This document shows, in pieces, positions 12,312-25,509 of a DNA stretch of 64,000 nt. Location of the stretch: contig JAURVB010014856.1 of NCBI GenBank assembly GCA_033002965.1, positions 1 through 64,000 of the forward strand, in the 5' to 3' direction. How positions within the stretch are numbered: position 1 is the first letter of the stretch; every line of letters begins with the position of its first letter. The notes under the pieces were generated by a model that searched no databases, was not told the DNA's origin, and was given only the letters and a program-made list of their open reading frames with translations. The stretch is from Piper betle (Eukaryota; Streptophyta; Magnoliopsida; Piperales; Piperaceae). A program made the translations under genes and the position numbers.

Positions 12312-15300
12312 TGTAACGACCCGCCCATTCCAAGCCATGAGCCAAGTGTTACTATATGAAACTAAGTGTCTCATAAATTAATTTTCTATTAATTTTTTAA
12401 TATTTTAAATAAATCAATGACATAAAATTTAATATAACAAATGCTCAAAATAATCTAAGCTCCATGAACCGAACAAAAATCCCATTGCCATGCAAACAAT
12501 CTAGAAGTATAATAACAAACAAGAAAAATCAAATGTCCATTAACATAGTCCTCCACCTGTCCTGACTCTACCCATCCTTCCATAATGGTCACACCTATGG
12601 AAACAATTCCACGTTAGTAATAAAAACATTAAGTCATATAAATACAATAAACAAGTTAATATATTCCACAACATCTGAATTTGAGTTTTTTAGTGATTAT
12701 GAGCCTATGCCGAACTCTTAATATGCCGGGAGGGGCAACCACCCCATCCTGGTACAATCCCATATATGCGCACACATGCTACGTGGCCTACGGCTTGTAG
12801 TTACCCATATTTGTCATTTACTCACCCTATTGGTATTACAAGTGCATAACGAGTCATCTTGCACCACTACACCCGGTCACCCCTTTTGGAATGGGGGTAG
12901 GTATGTAATCTTGTAAGAATTTTAAGGGTGTTGCCCTATGTCAGACTGACCGGTTGCTCTTAGCGCATGGTGGTCGAATGTGTGCTCAAGCCGACCAAGA
13001 CTTCCACATAGGAATATATACTTTAAGGGTGGGTGCTGCCCCATGTTGGACTGAGTTAATTCTTTGACGCCGGTTGTGCTCGATACATGGCAGTCGGATG
13101 TGGGCTCAGGCCGACAAAGACTCCCAAATAGGAATATATAACATTTCAAGTAATTATACGGACCTTGAATTTTGTTGAGGCCTATGACACACGATCCTAA
13201 TATGAATGAAACTTCTCTAAGAGTCTTCCCTTTGTAATCCAAATGTGCTCACAAACTATCTAGAGGATGTTTTATTTAACATCAATAGAATTATCCTTTA
13301 TATAGAAACATAAGTATATAATTCAAGATGTCACTATATTAAATTTTATAAAAAAGAAAGTAATCACTCATAACTATATCAATTGTGTAATAACGAAAAG
13401 TTAGAAACTTACTATTAAGTGAATATGAATGGATTATAATTGATAATTTATGATATTGATTCTTAAGAATTAATTTAATTAAATATTATTTATGGTTTGT
13501 TCTTAGATTTACAAAACCCTAAAAAAATAACCTAATTATTTTTTCCAGGGTTTTACAATCTCCCAGCTTGGAAATTTTTGTTGTCAGAAATATATTATGG
13601 CCATAACGAAAAAAATCGGGTTTGTCCTAAAAAATATAATAGGGTTATAAGGAGAAAATTACTCATTCATTTAGCTTTTTTTTAATTATCTTTATCTTAG
13701 GCATTTCTTCCATTATGTGTTGATAGACTTGCATCACATGACTCATTTTGATCCACTTCTTCACTACTTCTATAATTCATTGGTGTTTTTTTTCTCTTAA
13801 TTTAAGCATTGCCACTCATATGCATAGCTAAAGTAGGGCACACTATCCATGACACTATTATCCATATCGTACATGTGTCCACCCATACTACCTAGATAAC
13901 ACCTCCGATTGTAAAGGTGACCCATATACGGTCATTGGTTAAGTGTCATGTGCACCTAGCATGACACATAAGTGACACACCGTTCTATACTGGTGTTGTA
14001 GTTTAACAGACTTCTATAATGTCCACTAGCTCAATAGAAGCTTGTTAATGTGCTAAATATATATCTTTATAAATCAATTACCTACATGACACCTTGGGGT
14101 CTCATATCCTTCTAAAATTTCCCTTAAAATTTGCCTTTAACTTACAACTTGTTCTAGATCTAGAAATCGTCACTTCAATCCCCACTAGGGAAACTTTTTA
14201 ATTCTCAACTATTCAAAACATCTCCTCACTGTTAATAATAGTATTGGTGTTACTTCATCTCTTTCTTCTTCCTTTTATTACCTTTATTTTATTTTTGGCA
14301 ATAAAAAGATACATAGTTATGCATAATATATGATATAAAGTTTCCTATCAACTTCTTGCACATTATTTTTTAATTATTTAACAATTATCTAAAATTTCCT
14401 ATCATCTAACGGTCATTTCTGTTTAGTGTCTTACAAATTATTTGTATACCCTACCAACAACATTTTTTTTGTAGGAAGAAATATCTTGAACTACATAATA
14501 TCGTTGTTACCCCAACCTCTCAACCTAGCCCTTCTAACTCTTGGCCTAGTCCAATCTTGTCTTTAGCATTCATATCTTCTAAACTTTGAGGAATCTCTAG
14601 GTTTTTAGGACATCATTGTATCCACAACAACGGAATTGGACACCCCTCTAGTCCCTACACCATTAGGAAGTTGTCAAAAGTAGTTTTTTTAATATTACCT
14701 CCCATTGTTGTCGTTCACCAACAACCTATTTTTTATACACCCATAATTACTTACCATTTAAAACAATGAAAATTAATTCTATAAAAGAAATTTACCCTTG
14801 GGACAGTGGACTTTCAACAAGGTAAAGATTGATTTCCATGGTTATGTGGGAAAGACAGCTCTTATACCACATGTAACGACCTGCCCATTTTGAGCCATGA
14901 GCTAAGTGTTACTATATGAAACTAAGTGTCTCATAAATTAATTTTCTATTAACTTTCAATATTTTAAATAAACCCATGACATAAAATTTAATATAACAAA
15001 TGCTCGGGATAATCTAAGCCCCATGAACCGAACCGAAATCCCACTACCATGCAAACAATCTAGAAATATAATAACAAATAAGAAAAATCAAAAGTCCATT
15101 AATAGAGTCTTCCGGCTGTGCTGACTCTACCCATCCTTCCATAATGCTCACACATGTTGAGGCAAAACCACGTTAGTGATAAAATCCCTATCACCCCTTC
15201 GGCATGCAGGCAAGTATTTAAACTTTCAAGAGTTTTAAGGGTGCTACCTCGTGTCAGACTGAGTCAATTCTTTGATCCCGTTTGCGCTTAGTGTATGGTG

Positions 15301-15960
15301 GTCAAATGTAGGCTCAGGTCGACCAAGACTCCTACATAGGAATATATAACATTAAGGGTGAGTGCTGCCCCATGTCGGACTGAGAAAATTCTTTGACCTT
15401 GGTTGCGCTTGGCGCATGGTGGTCGAATGTGAGCTCAGGTCGACAAAGACTCCCAAATAGGAATATATAACATTTCAAGTGATTATATGGACTTGGAATT
15501 TTGTTGAGGCGTATGACACACGATCCTAATATGAGTGAAACTTTTCTAAAGCCTTCCTTTTGAAAGCCAAATGTGCTCACAAAATATCCATAGGATGTTT
15601 AATTTTACATCAACAGAATTCTCCTTTATATAGAAGAATAAGTATAGAATTCAAGATGTCACTATATTAAATTTTATAGAAAAGAATGTAATGACTCATA
15701 AATATATCATTTGTGTGATAGCGAAAAGTCAAAAACTTACTATTAAGTGAATATGAATGGGTTGTAATTGATAATTTATGATATTAATTCTTACAAATTA
15801 ATTTAATTAAATATTATTTATTGTTCGTTCTAAGATTTATAAATTCCTAAATAAAATAACCTAATTAATTTTTTTGGGATTTTACAATCTCCCCCAGCTT
15901 GGGAGTTTTCATCTTCGAAAATATAATATGGTCATAAGGAAAAAAAATCGGGGTTTTACA
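12312..15960 (-). mobile_element. Nested non-autonomous LTR retrotransposon (family C), TSD GTGTT
   Basis: Flanked by GTGTT at 12307-12311 and at 15961-15965. Its two LTR copies lie at about 12312-13627 and 14872-15960. Each starts TGTAACGACC on the plus strand, so the element reads on the minus strand. The right copy lacks about 230 bp present in the left. The internal region (about 13628-14871, 1.2 kb) encodes nothing recognisable. A decayed initiator-Met priming site (GCTCTTATACCA, reverse sense) abuts the right LTR. The related solo LTR at 29481-31044 confirms the family. Size and lack of genes point to a LARD/TRIM-like element mobilised in trans. Confidence 0.88.
12925..13145. repeat. 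About 100-bp imperfect tandem repeat inside family-C LTR
   Basis: Two copies of a segment running from 'gggtgytgccc' through 'cgcatggtgg' and 'gccgac.aagact' to 'aggaatatata'. The same two-copy arrangement is in the other LTR at about 15236-15475, and one related unit is in the solo LTR near 30180-30265. It was therefore part of the LTR before transposition. Confidence 0.75.
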
Positions 15961-16939
15961 GTGTTCACATATTAAGTTATTTGAAGTTGAGACGAATAGT
16001 GACAAGGAGTATTTGGAGTACTGAGGACATTGCAGCACTTGTCCATCTTTTGCATGTCACCACATCAGTCCTTCCTTGGGACACAATGTACATTGTGAAA
16101 CGAAGTTATCAGAGATGATATGTATAGGGAGGTCGAAGTATGGAGACACTAACAAAGTTTGTTGGCGCATGAGTTGGACCATCGTGTACCATAGACAAAT
16201 CCTTTAGGCATAGTTTGTGGCCTACTTTGGAGAACTTGGGCCGTCAAACAGATCCTTGTGGATGAAGGATGTGGCTATGATAGTGAAGCCACTGAAGTAC
16301 TTGGAGCACAGATGAGAGTATGGACAAATGACTTGAGATGGACCACTTCTATGAGATAGCAGTGAATGAGGATGAATAGTGAGGTGGATCTACAGTCCCA
16401 TAGGCACTTCACTGCCTCCCCTTCTTCCACTAGTGTATGTCTGTCCCAAGAATTTTGTTGGACACTCTTCAACAAGTAAAGTTATGAAGACACCAAGGAT
16501 GAGCGAGATTACCTTTGACCCCAGATTTAAAAGGTTGATCAGATTTCATTTGATCTACTAGGGCAAGATCAATGATTTCTAGTGAGAGGCAGCCAGCTCT
16601 AATGGGAGAATTCACTCCATATTCCATGAGATAAGTGTAGGCTCAGCATTGGTTTGTCATTGTATGCATCACCACCATGATCCATACCCCTCCGAATCAT
16701 ACACACAAGATTGGAAAACTTGAGCAAGAATTATTAGCAGCTAGTTTTGAGGAGACCAGTGTGGGCTCAACTACTATTATCAAGACCTCTCTAGATCAGA
16801 CATGTATAGTTGGATAACCTGAGTTGAGTTAATAGCAGCTACCTCTGGGAAGATAGACATATGGAGATAAACATGCTGGAGACAATAATGGGTTTGCCAC
16901 TTACATAATCAAGATCAGGCTTCAGCACCTAGATTTGAC

Positions 16940-17160
16940 AACCACCATCTCGAGTCGCATAACCACCATCCAAGTTGCACAACCAGCATCCGAGTAGCAC
17001 AATTGTCATCTGTGATGTGCAACCACCGTACAAGTTGTCCAACCACCCACTGTGATGCACTACCACCAACCAAATAGCACTACCACCAACCATGTTGCCC
17101 AACCACTGACACTGATACACTACCACCATCTGTGATGCACTACCACCGTCCGAGTGAGTA
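16940..17160. repeat. 20-bp tandem repeat, eleven copies
   Basis: Units begin at 16940/16941, 16961, 16981, 17001, 17021, 17041, 17061, 17081, 17101, 17121 and 17141. Spacing is exactly 20 bp with substitutions but almost no indels. Consensus is roughly AACCACCATCTGTGATGCAC. It lies in internal region 2, and the corresponding part of internal region 1 has no such array. Confidence 0.92.
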
Positions 17161-19209
17161 GTAATAGTAAAAGCAAAGGCAAAGTAGTTACCTCACCCTA
17201 CAAGAGGACAACTACTTCAGGATGTTCTTGGCTTTGCACATAGACTACATGCCACAACATTGATAGCAAAGTTCGATTAGAGATTGAGGACAAGATATAA
17301 CTATAGTAACATCATCCAAAGCAAAAAAAATGTAGGCACACTAGAATTATTTGGATGTGATGGCACATGATTGACTTCACCAACCATCTTGCATACCATT
17401 GCCTTGACCTGGCATCCTTGAGTCAAATGTGTATTGCAAGATAGTGTTAGTGACAGTCTTATATGGATCATCAGGCACTGTTAGTGAGTCTTTTAGGAAT
17501 GTATGTGGATAGAGTCCGAGAACTAGGCAGTGTGACCTCCAGATGAGATGGCCACAGTGGTCAGATTGTTCAGTCAGCACGATAGTAGATGTATGAGTTA
17601 TAGCTAGGGTATACAGATCATGTAGTTGGTTAGACATATAGTGTGACCTCAGCTAGCGAGAGGAGCTCGACTCATACTAGAGCCTTGAGGGAGAGAGTGA
17701 TTTCCTTGTACTTTGCCAGCCTGCTTAGGTTCTTAACTTGAGACATAGGATTTAGCATTTACCCAAATATAGGAGGTACCTTTGTAGTATTGTTTAGAAC
17801 TTATAGTGTAGGTAGCCCATGGCAGACCAGTTTAGAGGAGACAACTTCACCCAAGCTTGTGAGTGATCCAAATAGAGACTTCAGTCAGATCGGATCATGT
17901 TGACCAGATAGAGGGACACCAATGTATGCTCATCTTGATGTATGACTTTGCTTGGGAGTCTACCACAATGGTAGTTGCCATGTGAATCAATATTAGTGTT
18001 ACAAATTGGTAAGGATGGCAGGTCACACACCACTAAAGAGCGAAAAAGACACATGTCAAACCTCACTATGAGTCCTCGTAGACTCGAGGAGAGATAATGG
18101 TTCTTTAGGTTATTTGAACCTATCCATTTAGAAGTGCACGACTAGTATGGTATCGAGAAATACATGTCTACTATTAGTTGGTTGAACTAGAGCTACTTAA
18201 GAGTCATCTCATAGACTCGTCATTGATTGGCAGTTCCATAGGTAGGCCACCTATGGCAGAGTCCAATCATGATGCTCTTAGAGACATATATATGGACATA
18301 CCCATATGTTTGAGCCACCTGGAATACTATATAGAGTTTCATTACCCCATTGTGACTCATATGAAGATCTTCACATCACCACAAATAGACTGATATACAT
18401 ACCTAGTAGAATTTTCTCACTTAGTGTACTGTCCCAGCACTCCTGATGGCAAACTACATGAGGGTGAGACACCTAGTTAGAGTCCTAGAGGAGTGAGACC
18501 AGTTTTTCACAAGAGATCTAATCTCCTTCTATGTGACCAGAGATGCTAGATAGAGCTGAGCCTTCACTCGAGTATTTTTAGATTTATCCTTCAGATATTT
18601 CAATCCTACCATTTGTTTTCCAAATGGTTGAGACGATCAGACGTTGACCGGCGCATGTGCCACAGACCATATGTAGACTCCGCAATTCCATACAAAGTAT
18701 GCTTTCATACTCCTTGAGACAGGCTGTACATGTATAGGTGTTCTCACTCAAGGTGGTGATAACTTCTTTTTCTGATGTAGCCCCCAATAGTACCATGCAC
18801 TACTTTAGACTACCTGCTTGACCAACCAATAGACACTTTGGGGTGAACCTAGGTTTTTCTGCCTAGGTCATTGCATTTCAGTCCCCATAGTTTGCAGTCA
18901 CCCTAGGAGCTAGCCCAGGGAGACGATTTGGGCATGTATGGTCAGTCCGGTTAGATTATTCCAACATGTATTGCATGTTTTGCCAGATAGTTCGATCACG
19001 TGTAGTCTTTTCAACCAGATTATTAAGGAGCTAGCGAGTTTTACTAGTGTTCAGAGTTCTAGCTGCTTGGTTGTCAGTTTGGGCCGTGTGCAACTAGCTT
19101 CCAAGGGAGGGCTACTAGTTTGCCAATGAGTTGACATCATCAGTTGAGTCCTTTGAATGCAGTTAATGTGAGAAACTTCGAGGACAGAATTTTTATGAGG
19201 ATGAGAGGT

Positions 19210-22200
19210 TATAAAACCTAGCTTCGGGTTAAGGTTTTACCCACTTGTATTTTGCCTAGTTCAGGCCAATCTTGAGTCTGTTTGACCGAGCTTGAGCTTG
19301 ACTAATTTTTAGACCATGAGTAAGGGGCTCAGATGGACATAGGAGCATGCTATGGTGGTTGAGTATGCCTGACATGTAGATAATAGATTCAATTAGGCTA
19401 CAACAGAACTCTAGTTATCACTGTCACAAGTTATACAAATGATTTTTTTATTGATCTAGGCAATTGCAGCGTTTAGTATCTATTTGGGATTTTCAAGGTA
19501 TCTCATTTGCATTCATCATAAGGATTTTGGATCCCCAGATTTTGCCCTTGTGGGCCCTACTTGATTGAGTTCAGGGTTCGAGGCCCATTTAGCCTTTTCC
19601 CCTCGATTCCTGCCTATAGAGTCACTTTAAGAACTTGAGTCGATTTTGACTTTGAACGTTCTTGATCCAAGCTTTTCGTCCATATGGACATTGCATATAC
19701 ACATAGGTGGGCCCCACCAGGCTAAGAGTTGTTAGATGTTTCGATCTTGCCATGTAGTAAGATCTAAGCCGTCCACATCAGCTCTAGCATTCTCCCTATG
19801 ATTTTCAGTGATTTTCCCAAAATTTTGGATGATTTTCACCTTAGCACTGCTGGCAAGACCCTGGCCCTTCTCTAGCCGCTAGATTGGTACGGCCGTGACC
19901 ACCTCATGGCTGGCAATCGGTAAGTGCCCACCATTGCCATTGGAGCCAGCGTAATCACCGGCGACCGAGTTTTTATCATTGTTCATCACTGCCACTACCA
20001 CCTTTCGGGCCATTTTCTGGCTCCGGTGACTGTCCTCCTACGAAGCCGACTACCTTGCCAGCTTCCTCTTGCTAAGATCTTCCATTTGAGACAGACACCA
20101 ACCACACGGCGGTGATCCTGCCCCTTTTAGGTCATTTTTGGCGAGCCACCGATCGGACTCCACCCATCGCCACCACCATCATGTTCCTTGGTGCATGGGT
20201 CGCCGATCCCGACAAGCGGTGACCCCAGTCAAGTTGCCATCACTATTTTTTGGTGGCAGGCATCGGCTGCCCCTTCCAATTCGTTTGCCCATGTTCACAT
20301 CCGCCTACCCATGTTTGTGTCAGCCTTGACATGCCCAAGTCCACCAATCCGAGCCCATGTCCATGTCCATAAGTCCAGTTCATGGTTGCCCAGTCTGTAA
20401 CACCCCAAATCTGGTTCATGCTCGGGAAACGAAGTGAAATATCACTTGTCCCGATTGGGTTGCCTAACCCAAGCCTAATTCTTGCAGATCTACTCTCAGC
20501 ATCTCAAGATGGAAGATGTCAATCGCTTTTCATGGATGAATGCACAAAAACTCTAACATGCTACTACATGGATGATAAGACAATCAATTTACATACCAAA
20601 ATAAAATTGATAAAATTCGTAAGATATAACGGAAAAAGTGTTACCTAGAAGTGTAATTAAGAGTCACCCAATCAAATCAACATGTATAAACATATATATA
20701 AATATATCATGCATTGACATTTACACAAAATTCTAATTTGCTACATAAGTTATTTTGAATCTTGTGTCTCGACCCATCTATGCATTCTATTCACTTTTCG
20801 CATCCAACTCTAGGCCTTACTTGTTGTACATATTCATTATCTAACAATATTACTAAAACATATGTATTCAAGTGTCACAATTAGAAATGCTGCTACTAAA
20901 GCAAATATCATATCACATCATCTAATTATATCTTAAATTATATCATATCATTCTCAATATAATGACAGCAACAACAAAACAATAACATTCTATCATCTAA
21001 CATGTGTGTGTGCAACAGACTTCACAGCTCCTCCGTCCAGGCTAGCACATCCAACCTATGCTCATCGCCTACATATATTATAAAAACACATCAATAACAA
21101 ATGTTACTGGTGCAAAATATAGCTATAGCAAACTGGCTATGAGAGCTAACTCTCATATGAAGAACAACATTTATGTACTTCACCAAAATTCTCTAAAAAG
21201 CACCTACTGAGGAGCCACCAGGCTGCAGGCCCGGTAACATCCCGAACTGACTGCTTTGCTGATGCCTCTCTTGGCATTTTCTCATTTCATTAGCTGATCC
21301 CTCAGGACTACAAGTATATCCTAAGCCCTCTCTTTTCCTCCATAATCCTCCTTGCCTTGAGCACAAAAGTTGAGTACTCTCAAGCAGTCACCTTTAGTAC
21401 CCTTTGTAACTGGGGGCAATTACAGGCAGGATGGTGGTGGTATGGGGTGCCTTTGGCACCAGCTTGGTGAGCCCGACTTGTCTATGACGTCAACGAGATC
21501 GACAAAGGTGGCAACTCATTGGAAAAAGGGCAAAATAAGGGCAATCGGTGGTGGCATGTGGAGATCCAACCGGGATGGACAGCATTGGGCTATGCTCCAG
21601 TCGGGAAAGGTCGCGGGAGGGTGGGCGACGTTGAGGCAGCAACTTGATGGTGGCGGCGATGATCATCGGCGGTGTCGGCAGTAGGTAAAGGGGTGGTGTC
21701 GATGGTTTGGAATTAAATGTGTTAGGGGGAGTGAAGACGAGTGGTCGAGGGGAGAAGACGAGTGGTCAGGGAAAGAAGACGAGTGGTCGATGGGAAGAAA
21801 ACGAGTGGTCGGGGTCGTCTCGTAAATAGAACTTCACTCGACTCCGACTCCGACTTGAGTAAAAAAAATAACAACTTGTAATAATTCCTGAAAAAATCCA
21901 AAATATAAGGAAAAATCTCATAAAATATAATACAGACCATAGCATCACAGTAACATGCTCTATAGCTAATAACCCACTCAAACTGCTTGTAACACTTCCT
22001 AATACATTATTCGGCCTAGACAAATAATTATATGATCTAATATTAAAATAAATAAAGAAAAATCTAGGCGAACTCTTATATATTCTAATGATTTATTCTA
22101 CTGTTGTCTTACTGATGTTATCATTATATACTTTGGCACACATGATCTCATAATTCATAACACAGTACCAGCCTCAGCTCGGTACGCGTGTTCTAAAATC

Positions 22201-23738
22201 GACCCGACTGAAAATAATAATCAAACCGATCGGTTCAGACTATAAAACACTAACTTGGGTCATCGGTTTCACATAGTCAACCCAGACCGAGATGGTTCAA
22301 CCATTCGACTCGGTCTAGTTCAGCTCAATTGACCCGGTTGAGTCATTTTTTGAACGTTTTCGTCAGTTCTTACCCCATTTTCAGTAATTCGAGAACCCTT
22401 ATATTAGTTTAGATGAATATTGACATAATTTACAATGTTTGGATGTTATGATTATTTTCTTTATTTATTTATTTATCTATTTATTTGTTCAGGTGTACGT
22501 TATTATTAATATACATTTAATTATGTATTCTTCTATTGTAAAACTATGATATTATTAATATTCATGTTTAATGAGTATTAACTAATTTATTTATTTATTT
22601 ATTTATTGAATTATTTTATATATGTTTATTTATGTATTTATATGTTTACTAACACAACTATAGGTTGATATTTACTTATGTTTAGCCATTTATTTATATA
22701 GTATAATTATATTATTATTTTATGATTATATTGTTATTTATGTTCATGTTTTTAATTATCTATGTGTGTTTTTCATTATTTATTTATTTATTATTTATTA
22801 TTTATTATTATTATGTCTCAATTTGTGGACTACATGTTTAGTTGAAGGATTATTTAGCACTGTCTTATTTATTACGATGTATTAATGACGTGAGCAGACA
22901 GTACGAGCGTGCATCATGTAGAATTGTTAGTATTTTATTTAGCAGTGGGTTTCAATGCAGGTTATGGAGTTTGAGCTCACTGTAGTTGTATTGATGCACT
23001 CGGAGCTTGGACCATAGGTTCCGTATGACTCTCCCTTTGCATGATCTCTGCCTTGACACCCTGCGTGTTGAGTTAAATTGTGTTTTAGACGGAGGGCATC
23101 AATGACATTTTATTGGATCCCTCCAATCTCAGGCCATTTAGCCATGTTTTCTACACATGTTTAATAAACTACAAGGATGAAATCCCTTGTTAGTTTTCGA
23201 ACTTAAGCTCAAGAAATGTATGATACAAGCCTCTTCCATAAACCTATTATATAAGTACACTATTTTTTATGGATTTCACGAATAAGAGTGTGAGCGGTAA
23301 GGAGATATGTATCAACCGCACTAGTACTACTTTAAAACAAAATTTATGGCACTAACGTAACTGTTCCTTTTGCATGCACAACGACACTTGTTTAAGTATG
23401 TTTGCTTATTGCCCAGTGTGAGGCTATTCTGAAGTTTCCTAAGTTTTTGTGTGTAATGGAATACTCATTTACCAGTTTCTACTAATTATTTTTCGGACTA
23501 GTAACACTCATTATTGGCATTTTTTATATTATATATATATGTCTTTCAATCTTGAGTCGAGTTTAGTAAGAGGACATATAAATACTACACACACTTAAGC
23601 TTAACATAATTTTTTTCTTTCTTACTTTTATTTATATTTGATGTGTTTTGACTAATATTTAACAATGTCTTCCATTGTCATGACGCCAAGCAAGTTGCTT
23701 TGATCTATTTTATTGATCGAGTTTTACCTACCAACAAC
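19210..23738 (+). mobile_element. Family-A LTR, copy A3 (interrupted and 3'-truncated)
   Basis: Starts TATAAAACCTAGCTTCGGG, a one-base variant of the A2 head, and follows LTR order through the head and GC-rich blocks (about 19850-20390). It is broken by a solo LTR (20396-22278 with its duplication), then resumes with the 'actcggtctagttcagctcaattga'-type sequence, the AT-rich block (22440-22810) and the promoter block. It stops at 23738, about 100 bases before its expected GTGTTACA end, where unrelated sequence begins. It is the 3' LTR of internal region 2. Confidence 0.82.
20396..22273 (-). mobile_element. Solo LTR of family B, inserted in LTR A3
   Basis: On the plus strand it begins TGTAACACCCCAAATCTGG and ends ATCGGTTTCACA. 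These are the reverse complements of the tail and head of the family-B LTR at 49509-52437. It is flanked by CAGTC (20391-20395) and TAGTC (22274-22278), a 5-bp duplication with one change. The homologous uninterrupted LTR near 32300 reads 'gcctagtcaaccc', which supports the empty site. It is 1.88 kb against 2.93 kb for the complete B LTR, with much of the GC- and AT-rich middle missing or changed. Confidence 0.88.
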
Positions 23739-24474
23739 TAGGGCTGCTAATTGAGCGAGCCAGCTCATGACTTATTTTCGACCATATAATCGAGCCCGTT
23801 TCAAGCTCCCAAATGAGCTTATAATCGAGCTAGTTTTGAGCTCCCAAATGAGCTGGTTCCAAGCTTGTCAAAATTAAATAGTTTTAGTGTATTCGAGCTC
23901 GAATAATATAAAAATGTTTGAGTCAATTTCGAGTATATATGTTCAAAACTCGTTTGATATCGAGTCGAGTTCGAACGAACTTCAAGCTATTCAAGTCGAT
24001 TTCGTATTGTAAAACAAACAATTGACTCAATTATGTATAGTAAATTGGTCAATGAGTGAATATAAAGGTAATTCATATTTTATATCCACACATTTTCTAT
24101 TGTTGATATATTTTTTAATATATATTCTTCTCTTCCTACTATATTTTTAATTGTACATAAACAAATAAGTTCATCATCAAATTTGTTTGGAACATCGAAT
24201 ATTGAAGAATGAGAAGATATTGATGATTGTGTCTATAATGAGCTCTAAGAATGTTATATTTAGTTTCTACTCTTCTTGTATTTGCAAAATATTTCTACCA
24301 GTAATTAACATTTTGTATATTTTTACATGTAGGTGAGCTACATTGGATGGAGAATCAACTAGTAGAATATTTTTTCTTTGAAGTATATGTAATATTGGAT
24401 TACATTTTGATGTCAAAGATTACTTTAAAGCTTCTATACATCAATTATCTTTTATTTAACGTGGAAATGTACCT
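23739..24474. other. AT-rich sequence with a possible DNA-transposon end
   Basis: At 23739 LTR A3 breaks off into TAGGGCTGCTAATTGAGCG followed by repeated 'cgagctc/aatgagct' motifs. This style resembles a plant hAT-type terminal region (TAGGG-TG start). The only candidate right end, GGCAACCCCTA at 25156-25166, is a poor partner, and the flanking 8-mers differ. Transposon identity is therefore a weak guess. No transposase is visible. Confidence 0.25.
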
Positions 24475-24889
24475 CTGTCACAGGGCTAATTTTAGGACCC
24501 AAAAATTTTCAATCCCAACCAGTCCTGTGCGGCATATTCTCACCACGAGAACACTCAGCCTAACACCAAGTACACACTATGGAACAATATACGGAAGCCA
24601 ACGCCACAAACACCCACCTTTTTGTGTTCGGCTGTATTCTCGCCACGAAAACACTCAGCCTAACACCAAGTATGCACTATGGAATAATATACGGAAGCCA
24701 ACACCACAAACACTCTACCTTTTTGTGTTCGGCCAACTCCACAACCAATCAACCCTTCGCTCGATCCCCCGTTCTCGATCACGTTCCAGCAACGATATAG
24801 CACCCATGACTATCAACACCCCTGACTGTCACAGGCTAATTTCTAAATTCCTAAGTATGAAGATGACTTTTATCTTTTTTTCTAAATAA
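24475..24889 (-). mobile_element. Family-D LTR-like fragment
   Basis: Begins TGTCACAGGGCTAATTTTAGG and continues with 'gcatattctcaccacgagaacactcagcc'-type sequence. This is homologous to the start of the repeats at 25657 and 54552, so it is a diverged copy of that family in the same direction. TGTCACAGGG on the plus strand would be the reverse complement of an LTR tail, which suggests minus orientation. It is short and has no second end. A 180-codon open frame crosses it but follows the tandem repeat and matches nothing I know. Confidence 0.5.
24532..24735. repeat. 100-bp tandem repeat, two copies
   Basis: The block containing ACACTCAGCCTAACACCAAG occurs at 24551 and 24651, exactly 100 bp apart. 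Both units continue through 'atatacggaagccaac' and 'tttttgtgttcggc'. The family-D copies at 25657 and 54552 have a single unit, so the duplication is local to this copy. Confidence 0.9.
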
Positions 24890-25509
24890 GTCATTTTGGG
24901 TTATTTTATTTATTAAATATCAATTTTATGTATAAACTTAATTAATTTAAATGTATATCATGATTTGAAATTTTCATAAAATATAATATTAGCCTTACCA
25001 ATGTTGAAGGCATTATGTAATTGATATAAAATATCGGACACTCGGTCGATCACTCCACCAGACAAAGAAATGTCTATATTTATTTGTTTTTATTCAGTCA
25101 AATTTGGTCGGACATGCACCGGACTTTAGTCAGACTCAGTAATTTGGATGTCTGTGGCAACCCCTAATTGGAGATTACTTAATTTTACACGTTAAAATAG
25201 TCTTGATTGATTTATCATATTTGTAGTACAAAATCACAAATTGAATAGGTGCTTCCTATTATCCTTTTCGCACAAAGATGTATTAGGTGAAAATGTGGTA
25301 GTAATAATCCATTGTATTAGGTGAAAATGTGGCTCTTTTCATGTAGGAGGGAAAAGCAGTGGCGCAATGGGTGACAAAGAGAATTTTGAATGTGCAGGAA
25401 CCTACAAGCCGGTGCCGGCTCACAGGCCACCGTCCTATGCTTCTAGTTTTTCCTTGTGTGTTCGTCAATGATCTGTTAGGGTGGTTTGCTGGCAGTTTGT
25501 TACGTTTGC
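24890..25509. other. Spacer, no gene recognised
   Basis: AT-rich to 25280, then mixed composition. A short segment at 25283-25335 repeats 'tgtattaggtgaaaatgtgg' twice about 45 bp apart. No protein family is recognised. Confidence 0.45.

Larger units (their letters stand above)
12010..19209 (+). mobile_element. Internal region 2 of family-A element, interrupted by a nested element
   Basis: Homologous to 6212-9430: shared stretches include the region after the primer site, the decayed zinc-knuckle site near 18000, and the 'gtggcagagtccaatcatgatg'-type segment near 18240. Without the nested element (12312-15965) it is about 3.5 kb, the same size class as internal region 1. Both copies lack recognisable pol, so pol was probably absent before they separated. 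Reading frames are destroyed. The end has a purine-rich GAGGATGAGAGG tract before LTR A3. Confidence 0.7.

Noticed and set aside
24347..24889. 180-codon plus-strand frame
   Set aside because: Crosses an AT-rich segment and a 100-bp tandem repeat and matches no family I know. The repeated peptide simply follows the DNA repeat.
23739..25166. A hAT transposon with ends TAGGGCTGC and GCAACCCCTA
   Set aside because: The ends match over too few bases, the flanking 8-mers (CCAACAAC and ATTGGAGA) differ, and no transposase is present. Kept only as a low-confidence remark on the left part.
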